Below are positions 8,366-12,359 of a stretch of 12,359 bases of DNA, piece after piece; the first letter of the stretch is position 1; each line of letters begins with the position of its first letter. Under the pieces are notes generated by a model, which made no database searches, was not told where the DNA came from, and saw only the letters and a list, made by a program, of their open reading frames with translations. The stretch spans positions 1-12,359 of the forward strand of contig JASFRI010000084.1 of NCBI GenBank assembly GCA_050115015.1. Reading direction: 5' to 3'. A program made the position numbers and the translations under genes. Source of the DNA: JASFRI01 sp050115015. Its GTDB lineage: Bacteria > Acidobacteriota > Polarisedimenticolia > CBDVAL01.

Positions 8366-9040
8366 GTGAATCGCATTCTGGCCATGGCCCTGCTGCTGGC
8401 CGCCGGCGCGCCGGCGCTCGCCGACGAGGTTCAGCTCAGCACGGGGAAGGTCCTGGCGGTCGCCTCGGTCCGCCCGCAGGGGGACGAGGTGTGGCTGGAG
8501 CTGGCCGGTGGCGGGACCCTCGCGGTCCCGGCGGAACGGGTCGTGGCGGTCCGGGAGGTCGCCCTCCCCGATGCCGGGCGGACGGGGGAGCGTGACGCCG
8601 CCGCCGAAGTACCCGGGGGCCCCCCGCCGCGGCGGGTCGAGACAACCGGGTCCGGCGTCGAGGCGTTGATCCGGCAGGCGGCGGCCCGGCACGGCGTCGA
8701 CCCGGGGCTCGTGAGGGCGGTGATCCAGGCGGAATCCGCCGGGGACGCGACCGCGGTCTCGTCGCGCGGCGCGATGGGCCTGATGCAGCTGATGCCCGCG
8801 ACGGCGAGGGCCCGCGGTGTGACGGACCCCTTCGATCCGGCGCAGAACATCGATGCCGGCACCGCGGAGCTGGCCGCGTGGATCGACGGGTACGCCGGGG
8901 AGATCGCCCTCGGGCTGGCCGCCTACAACGCCGGCGGAAGGGCGGTGGATCGCTACGACGGGATTCCCCCCTACCGGGAGACCCTGGACTACGTCCGGCG
9001 CGTGCTGGACCTGTACCTCGACGATCCCGCCTCGCCCTGA
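8366..9040 (+). CDS. Secreted lytic transglycosylase (SLT family 1)
   Basis: 224 residues. The GTG start at 8366 is preceded by a strong purine-rich Shine-Dalgarno (GGGAGGGGAGG, 8352-8362). Residues 1-19 form a signal peptide ending ALA, so the enzyme acts in the periplasm. Residues ~20-65 are a small beta-rich module (tandem strands with GGGTLAVPAERVVAV) of the kind found at the N-terminus of many exported proteins; ~66-95 are a disordered Pro/Gly linker. Residues ~96-215 are the Slt catalytic domain: catalytic E123 in IQAESAGD, RGAMGLMQLMPATA (134-147), NIDAGTAELA (161-170), AYNAG (186-190) and IPPYRETLDYV (200-210). These enzymes cleave the MurNAc-GlcNAc bond of peptidoglycan, forming 1,6-anhydromuramic ends. 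There is no LysM or other wall-binding domain. A hairpin-bearing leader and its own promoter lie upstream. Family is certain; the physiological partner (septum, secretion machine, recycling) is not readable. Confidence 0.93.
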   Translation: MNRILAMALLLAAGAPALADEVQLSTGKVLAVASVRPQGDEVWLELAGGGTLAVPAERVVAVREVALPDAGRTGERDAAAEVPGGPPPRRVETTGSGVEALIRQAAARHGVDPGLVRAVIQAESAGDATAVSSRGAMGLMQLMPATARARGVTDPFDPAQNIDAGTAELAAWIDGYAGEIALGLAAYNAGGRAVDRYDGIPPYRETLDYVRRVLDLYLDDPASP

Positions 9041-9048
9041 CCGCCCGT

Positions 9049-9072
9049 CCCGGGCCCCGCCCTCGTCCCGGG
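9049..9072 (+). repeat. CCCGGGCCCC intergenic element, copy 1
   Basis: CCCGGGCCCCGCCC (9049-9062) followed by a second CCCGGG (9067-9072), nine bases after the transglycosylase stop codon. The two self-complementary CCCGGG hexamers can form a 6-bp stem. The 14-mer recurs exactly at 10661-10674. No T-run follows, so it is at best a weak or Rho-assisted termination element. The stem is short, and chance in GC-rich DNA is a real alternative. Confidence 0.35.
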
Positions 9073-9077
9073 TTCCG

Positions 9078-9106
9078 TTGACCGGCCCTCGCAGCGGTGT
9101 TAGATT
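9078..9106 (+). promoter_or_regulatory. Probable sigma-70 promoter of the DUF4388-TPR gene
   Basis: TTGACC (9078-9083; five of six -35 bases), a 17-bp spacer and TAGATT (9101-9106; four of six) with an extended -10 TG at 9098-9099. The -10 ends 37 bases before the ATG, giving a leader of about 31 nt. Confidence 0.6.
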
Positions 9107-9143
9107 CGCCCCTCCAGGAAAGGGGCATCACGGGTCCGGGGCC

Positions 9144-10631
9144 ATGTCCGAAGCCAGGTTCACGCCGCACTATCTGCTCGAGAACCTCCGCGACGTCTAC
9201 TTCGCGGAGCGCACGGGTACGCTGACCCTCCGCCGGGGTCCGGATTGGCGTCGCCTGTTCTTCGAACGCGGGATGCTGGCGTTCGCGGACTCCTCCCAGC
9301 CCGCCGAGAAGGTCGAGGCCATCCTGGCGGAGGCCGGGCAGGCTCCCGCGGTCTCCGCCGCCGCGGGGGAGGGTTCCGAGGCCATCGCCCGGGTGAGCGA
9401 ATGGCGGACCTCCGGGCGGGTGGGCGCCGAGGCGCTCGATCAGGCCGCCCGGCTGGCGGTGCAGCGCGTGGTCGATGGTGCGTTCCGCTGGGACGGGGGG
9501 ACGTGGACGTTCGAGGACGGGCCCGTCGAGGCCCCCGCGTTCGCGCCGGACGTCCTGTTCACCTTCGAGGTGTTCCAGCGGGGGGTGCAGCAGATGGCGA
9601 ACTTCGAGCCCCTCAAGGAGGTGCTCCTGGCGGAGGAGCGGCAACTACGGCTGAACGAGAACGCCTTCCTGCCGATCCAGAGCCTGAACCTGGGAGCGGA
9701 ACAGGGCTACATCCTGTCCCGTGTCGACGGCACCCTGCGCGCGCACGAGGTGATCATGGTCGCGCCCGAGGGGAGCGAGGATCGCGTGCTGCGGATGCTG
9801 TTCGGTTTCCTGGTGCTGGGGGTGGTCCTCTTCGATCCTCCCCCCGGGGAGGGCATGTTCTCCCTACGCAGCCTGATGGAGGGGCACCGGGACGAACGCC
9901 AGCAGTACGCGGCGGAACGGGAGAGGGTGCTCGGCTACTTCGAGAAGACCCGGGGGGTGGCGCCCCACGAGGTGCTCCAGGTGGAGGAAGGGGCCGGGCC
10001 CGAGGTCATCAAGCGCAGCTACGAGGCGCTACTCGGCCGGTTCTCCAGGGATCGGCTGTCACCAAGGGTGCGGGCCGACCTGAAGCGGGAGATCGGGATC
10101 ATCGAGAACCGGCTCCTGGAAGCCTATCTGCGCATGCAGTCGGCGGCCATCGAGCGCCTCACACCGTTCCAGGACCAGGGGAAGGAGCTCGAGGTGACCT
10201 CCCGCGCGTTCGAGAAGCGGAAGGAGCTCGTGAAGAGCGAGGCGCAGGAGACGGAGGAGGGGCGCCAGCGCCTCGCCGAGGGCTATTTCCTCAAGGCGAA
10301 GGACTACTTCAAGGACGGCGACTACTTCAACTGTATCCAGTACTGCAAGCTGGCGGTGAAGTTCAACGACCGGGAGGCGCCGTTCTTCAGCCTGATGGGG
10401 GACGCGCTCCTGAAGAACCCGGACCACCGCTGGCAACGGCTGGCCGAGGAGAGCTACCTGCGGGCCTCGGAGATCGACCCCTGGAACGCGGACTACCTCG
10501 TGGCCCTCGGGAAGCTCTACCGCGAGCAGGGGCTGGCCATGCGGGCCCGGAAGCAGTTCGAGAAGGCGCTGGAGATCCTGCCGCACCACAACGCCGCCCG
10601 GGAGGAGCTCCGGTCCCTGGGGCGCGGCTGA
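9144..10631 (+). CDS. DUF4388 / J-domain-like / TPR protein of unknown function
   Basis: 495 residues, no signal peptide or membrane segment, so cytoplasmic. Residues ~1-150 match the DUF4388 (PatA-N-like) pattern, including SGxL-like RTGTLTLRRG and RLFFERGMLAFADSS. Residues ~170-245 are a winged-helix-like block with the VDGTLRAHEVI signature that usually follows DUF4388. Residues ~271-330 look like a J domain (APHEVLQV ... EVIKRSYEALLGRF ... IIENRLLEAYLRM), but the Hsp70-activating HPD is replaced by SRD (301-303). A charged helical segment (~340-375) leads to three or so TPR repeats (~378-491), e.g. AEGYFLKAKDYFKDGDYFNCIQ. Relatives are common in Acidobacteriota and Myxococcota and are thought to be scaffolds in signalling or motility. 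No function is proven here. ATG 9144 is the only usable start between the promoter and the domain, although its Shine-Dalgarno is poor; the frame is open upstream only across the transglycosylase gene. Confidence 0.85.
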   Translation: MSEARFTPHYLLENLRDVYFAERTGTLTLRRGPDWRRLFFERGMLAFADSSQPAEKVEAILAEAGQAPAVSAAAGEGSEAIARVSEWRTSGRVGAEALDQAARLAVQRVVDGAFRWDGGTWTFEDGPVEAPAFAPDVLFTFEVFQRGVQQMANFEPLKEVLLAEERQLRLNENAFLPIQSLNLGAEQGYILSRVDGTLRAHEVIMVAPEGSEDRVLRMLFGFLVLGVVLFDPPPGEGMFSLRSLMEGHRDERQQYAAERERVLGYFEKTRGVAPHEVLQVEEGAGPEVIKRSYEALLGRFSRDRLSPRVRADLKREIGIIENRLLEAYLRMQSAAIERLTPFQDQGKELEVTSRAFEKRKELVKSEAQETEEGRQRLAEGYFLKAKDYFKDGDYFNCIQYCKLAVKFNDREAPFFSLMGDALLKNPDHRWQRLAEESYLRASEIDPWNADYLVALGKLYREQGLAMRARKQFEKALEILPHHNAAREELRSLGRG

Positions 10632-10633
10632 AG

Positions 10634-10654
10634 CACCGCCGGGACGGTCCGGTG
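10634..10654 (+). terminator. Post-stop hairpin after the DUF4388-TPR gene (possible terminator)
   Basis: CACCG (10634-10638) pairs with CGGTG (10650-10654), and inside it CCG (10639-10641) pairs with CGG (10645-10647) around a GGA loop with a two-base bulge. It begins three bases after the stop codon. A second GC hairpin follows at 10661-10679. No T-tract, so intrinsic termination is uncertain. Confidence 0.35.
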
Positions 10655-10660
10655 GGGTTC

Positions 10661-10679
10661 CCCGGGCCCCGCCCCCGGG
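10661..10679 (+). repeat. CCCGGGCCCC intergenic element, copy 2
   Basis: CCCGGGCCCCGCCC (10661-10674) and a second CCCGGG (10674-10679) form a 6-bp stem with a 7-base loop. The 14-mer is identical to 9049-9062. It lies between the DUF4388-TPR stop codon and the yceD promoter, a position suited to ending or insulating transcription. Confidence 0.4.
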
Positions 10680-10690
10680 CTCATACCTGT

Positions 10691-10718
10691 TTGAACCGAT
10701 TGTACATAGTGCTATAAT
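10691..10718 (+). promoter_or_regulatory. Strong sigma-70 promoter of the yceD-rpmF-plsX operon
   Basis: TTGAAC (10691-10696), a 16-bp spacer and a perfect TATAAT (10713-10718) with an extended -10 TG at 10710-10711. It lies in a conspicuously AT-rich island in GC-rich DNA. The -10 ends 23 bases before the yceD ATG, so the leader is about 16 nt. An imperfect inverted repeat, ATTGTA-N8-TATAAT (10699-10718), overlaps the core promoter and could be an operator. Confidence 0.78.
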
Positions 10719-10741
10719 GCCTCGCCTTCTTCGGGGGCTGC

Positions 10742-11260
10742 ATGTACGTCGCCACGGTCGACATCGGGGCCGAGGGGCTGCAGGTCGACCGGGTTCTGGA
10801 GCCGGCGGCCCTGCGTGCCCGAGAGGAGGGACGCGGTCTGGAGCTCGAGGGGGTTCACCTTTCGGGGTGGATCCACCGGCTCGGTGAGGGTTTCGAGTTT
10901 CGAGGCCGGTTGGACACGGCGGTCCGGCTCCCGTGCAGCAGGTGTCTCGAGTCGTATCGCCAGCAGTGCAGCCTTCCCTTCGACCTCATCTACAGGGAGC
11001 GCGCCGCGGGGGAGCCGGGCGGGTTGCCGGAGCCTGACGACCCCGGGATCAGCTTCCTGGAGGAAGGCCGGATCGATCTGGGAAGGCTGGTGCTGGAGCA
11101 GATCCACCTGGCAATGCCCCTGAAGCCACTGTGCCGGACCGACTGCCCGGGGCTCTGCCCCACATGCGGTGCGCCGCGGGCTGCAGGAGATTGTGGCTGC
11201 CGGGAGGAGGGCGTGGATCCTCGCTGGGCCGCGCTGCGGAAGCTGAAGAAGGATCTCTGA
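10742..11260 (+). CDS. yceD: YceD/DUF177 family protein
   Basis: 172 residues. DUF177 proteins are small proteins encoded next to rpmF across bacteria and chloroplast lineages; plant and bacterial members are implicated in 23S rRNA/50S assembly. The sequence shows the family layout: an N-terminal beta-rich part with LEGVHLSGWIHRLGEGFEF, then RLDTAVRLPCSRCLE with the CxxC pair C65/C68, an acidic middle (GEPGGLPEPDDPG), and IDLGRLVLEQIHLAMPLKPLC. A Cys-rich tail follows, C131, C135, C139 and C142 (CRTDCPGLCPTCG), plus C151 and C153, probably binding zinc. The ATG at 10742 has GGGGG four bases upstream and sits 23 bases after a strong promoter. rpmF starts 34 bases after its stop. Family assignment is firm; the exact molecular role is still only partly known. 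Confidence 0.92.
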   Translation: MYVATVDIGAEGLQVDRVLEPAALRAREEGRGLELEGVHLSGWIHRLGEGFEFRGRLDTAVRLPCSRCLESYRQQCSLPFDLIYRERAAGEPGGLPEPDDPGISFLEEGRIDLGRLVLEQIHLAMPLKPLCRTDCPGLCPTCGAPRAAGDCGCREEGVDPRWAALRKLKKDL

Positions 11261-11268
11261 GGGGGAGC

Positions 11269-11287
11269 CTCCCGGGCCCCCCGGGAG
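11269..11287 (+). promoter_or_regulatory. Hairpin overlapping the rpmF ribosome binding site
   Basis: CTCCCGGG (11269-11276) and CCCGGGAG (11280-11287) form a perfect 8-bp, nearly all-GC stem with a CCC loop. The 3' arm contains GGAG (11284-11287), the Shine-Dalgarno copy with the best spacing (7 nt) to the rpmF ATG. The second copy, AGGAG (11288-11292), is only two bases from the ATG. The stem could therefore lower or control L32 translation. It is also copy 3 of the CCCGGGCCCC motif. Confidence 0.5.
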
Positions 11288-11294
11288 AGGAGTC

Positions 11295-11477
11295 ATGGCG
11301 AATCCGAAACGCAGACATTCGCGCGCCCGCAGGGACAAGCGCCGCACGCACGACGCGCTGCCGCACCGGTCCCTGTCCGAGTGTCCCCATTGCCACGAGG
11401 CGAAGCTACCTCACCGGGTCTGCCCGCACTGCGGCCACTACAAGGGCCGCGAGGTGGTCGAGACGGAAGAGGTCTAG
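11295..11477 (+). CDS. rpmF: Large ribosomal subunit protein bL32
   Basis: 60 residues, the normal length for L32. It starts MANPKRRHSRARRDKRR, the conserved basic N-terminus that threads into 23S rRNA near the exit tunnel. Two CxxC pairs, C30/C33 (CPHC) and C43/C46 (CPHC), make it the zinc-binding (C+) form. Start at ATG 11295, preceded by GGAGAGGAG (11284-11292), part of which is folded in a hairpin. It follows yceD by 34 bases and precedes plsX by 69, the arrangement conserved in many bacteria, which supports co-transcription from the promoter at 10691-10718. Confidence 0.97.
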   Translation: MANPKRRHSRARRDKRRTHDALPHRSLSECPHCHEAKLPHRVCPHCGHYKGREVVETEEV

Positions 11478-11486
11478 CGTCCCGGG

Positions 11487-11509
11487 GCGGGGGCGGTCGC
11501 CGTCCCCGC
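11487..11509 (+). promoter_or_regulatory. Strong hairpin between rpmF and plsX
   Basis: GCGGGGGCGG (11487-11496) pairs with CCGTCCCCGC (11500-11509) over ten positions with one G-U pair and a TCG loop. An outer CCGGGG (11482-11487) / CCCCGG (11515-11520) pair could extend it, sharing base 11487. No T-run, so read-through into plsX is expected. It could attenuate transcription or protect the upstream mRNA end. Confidence 0.4.
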
Positions 11510-11536
11510 TGCCTCCCCGGAAGCACACCCAATCCC

Positions 11537-11549
11537 GGAGCGGCCCTTG
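11537..11549 (+). promoter_or_regulatory. Ribosome binding site and TTG start codon of plsX
   Basis: GGAG (11537-11540) stands six bases before TTG (11547-11549). No in-frame ATG or GTG precedes the conserved RIAVDAMGGDHAP block; the ATG at 11595 lies inside it and would delete the first strand of the fold. TTG is therefore the start. Confidence 0.8.
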
Positions 11550-12359
11550 TCCGACGCCCGCGCTGGTTCCCAACCACGCATCGCCGTTGACGCCATGGGG
11601 GGCGATCATGCCCCGGCGCGTCCGGTGGAAGGAGCGGTCCTGGCGGCACGCGAGCTCGGTGTCCCGGTGACCCTGGTGGGACGCGAGGACGATCTGCGCC
11701 GGCTCCTCGAGGCGCAGCCGGCCCGTGGGCTCGATATCGAGGTGGTGCACGCCGACGACGTCATCGGGATGGATGAGACCGTGGTCTCGGCCCTGCGGCG
11801 GAAGAAGAACTCGTCCCTGCGTGTTGCCGCGAAGCTGGTCCGTGACGGCACCGCCGGAGGCCTGGTCAGTGCCGGGAACACCGGGGCGGCTATGGCCATC
11901 GCGAAGATCATCATGGGAACGCTGCGTGGTGTAGGGCGACCGGCGCTCACGACGACGGTCCCCAATCTGCGGGGAAAGACGGTCTGGCTCGACGTGGGGG
12001 CGAACGTCGAGGTCAAGTCCGAGGGCTTCCGGGAGTTCGCGATCATGGGCCGGATCTACGCCCGGGACATCCTCGGCATCCACAACCCCCGGATCGGCCT
12101 GCTGAGCATCGGCGCGGAGGAGGTGAAGGGAACGGACCGGACCCGGGATGTCTTCAAGATCCTGAAGAAGGACGTTCCCAACTTCATCGGCAACGTCGAG
12201 GGCCGGGACCTGTTCAACGGCGAGTGTGATGTTGTGGTTTGCGACGGGTTCACCGGAAACGTGTCGCTCAAGGCGCTCGAGAGCATCGTGGAGACCCTGG
12301 ACGTCTTCCTCCGCCAGGAGATGGAGAAGTCGCTCCTCACCCGGATCGGCCTGTTCCTC
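11547..12359 (+). CDS. plsX: Phosphate acyltransferase PlsX (3' end outside window)
   Basis: First 271 codons; the family is about 330-350 residues long, so some 60-80 are missing. PlsX converts acyl-ACP and phosphate into acyl-phosphate, the donor used by PlsY to begin phospholipid synthesis, at the inner face of the cytoplasmic membrane. Visible landmarks: RIAVDAMGGDHAP (11-23), VSALRRKKNSSLRVAAKLV, GLVSAGNTGA (105-114, the signature glycine loop), WLDVGANVEVK, IGLLSIGAEEVKGTDRTRDVF, FIGNVEGRDLFNGECDVVVCDGFTGNVSLK, and the start of the helix ahead of the C-terminus. Unusual TTG start at 11547 with GGAG six bases upstream. It is the third gene after yceD and rpmF, the widespread arrangement linking ribosome and membrane-lipid supply. 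A strong GC hairpin (11487-11509) precedes it. In many bacteria fabH or fabD follows, but that lies beyond the window. Confidence 0.95.
   Translation, partial: MSDARAGSQPRIAVDAMGGDHAPARPVEGAVLAARELGVPVTLVGREDDLRRLLEAQPARGLDIEVVHADDVIGMDETVVSALRRKKNSSLRVAAKLVRDGTAGGLVSAGNTGAAMAIAKIIMGTLRGVGRPALTTTVPNLRGKTVWLDVGANVEVKSEGFREFAIMGRIYARDILGIHNPRIGLLSIGAEEVKGTDRTRDVFKILKKDVPNFIGNVEGRDLFNGECDVVVCDGFTGNVSLKALESIVETLDVFLRQEMEKSLLTRIGLFL

Noticed and set aside
8853..9143. In-frame upstream extension of the DUF4388-TPR protein
   Set aside because: It overlaps the conserved end of the transglycosylase and lies upstream of the promoter; DUF4388 begins right after ATG 9144.
8436..9644. Reverse-strand open frame across the transglycosylase and DUF4388 genes
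   Set aside because: It crosses two real genes and an intergenic space, and its translation is Arg/Pro/Gly-rich without recognisable domains.
1..12359. CRISPR arrays, tRNA genes, insertion sequences, attachment sites, toxin-antitoxin or phage-defence genes
   Set aside because: None seen: no regularly spaced repeats, no cloverleaf, no transposase or integrase motifs, and all genes are housekeeping or envelope genes.

Overview
The window is very GC-rich DNA from a diderm (Gram-negative-type) bacterium. All genes lie on the + strand and none looks mobile or phage-derived. The outer-membrane Omp85 barrel, the TamB-like periplasmic bridge and the periplasmic lytic transglycosylase establish two membranes. 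The gene set (endonuclease-type MutL, a DUF4388-TPR protein, a yceD-rpmF-plsX cluster) together with the GC bias fits Acidobacteriota or a delta-proteobacterial/myxobacterial relative. That placement is inference, because no rRNA or other phylogenetic marker is present.

Layout: (1) bases 1-311, the 3' end of a RimK-type ATP-grasp ligase; (2) 363-6470, a 2035-residue protein that joins a complete TamB-like part (inner-membrane anchor, long beta-rich span, C-terminal DUF490) to five POTRA domains and an Omp85 beta-barrel in one uninterrupted frame; (3) 6520-8253, mutL; (4) 8366-9040, a secreted lytic transglycosylase; (5) 9144-10631, a cytoplasmic DUF4388 / degenerate-J-like / TPR protein; (6) 10742-11260, 11295-11477 and 11547-12359, yceD (DUF177), rpmF (L32) and plsX (TTG start, cut by the window end), the classic ribosome/phospholipid cluster.

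The most notable element is the TamB-Omp85 fusion. In Proteobacteria, TamA (outer membrane) and TamB (inner-membrane-anchored bridge) are separate proteins that touch through the TamB C-terminus and a TamA POTRA. Here the same parts are joined covalently in that order, so one polypeptide could span inner membrane, periplasm and outer membrane.

Regulation: readable sigma-70-type promoters stand just upstream of mutL, the transglycosylase gene, the DUF4388 gene and yceD, three of them with a TGn extended -10. This suggests short independent transcription units, with yceD-rpmF-plsX as one operon. Several intergenic spaces carry GC-rich hairpins built on CCCGGGCCCC. One of them overlaps the Shine-Dalgarno sequence of rpmF. 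No intergenic gap exceeds about 115 bases, and I see no tRNA, rRNA, CRISPR array, insertion sequence or attachment site.
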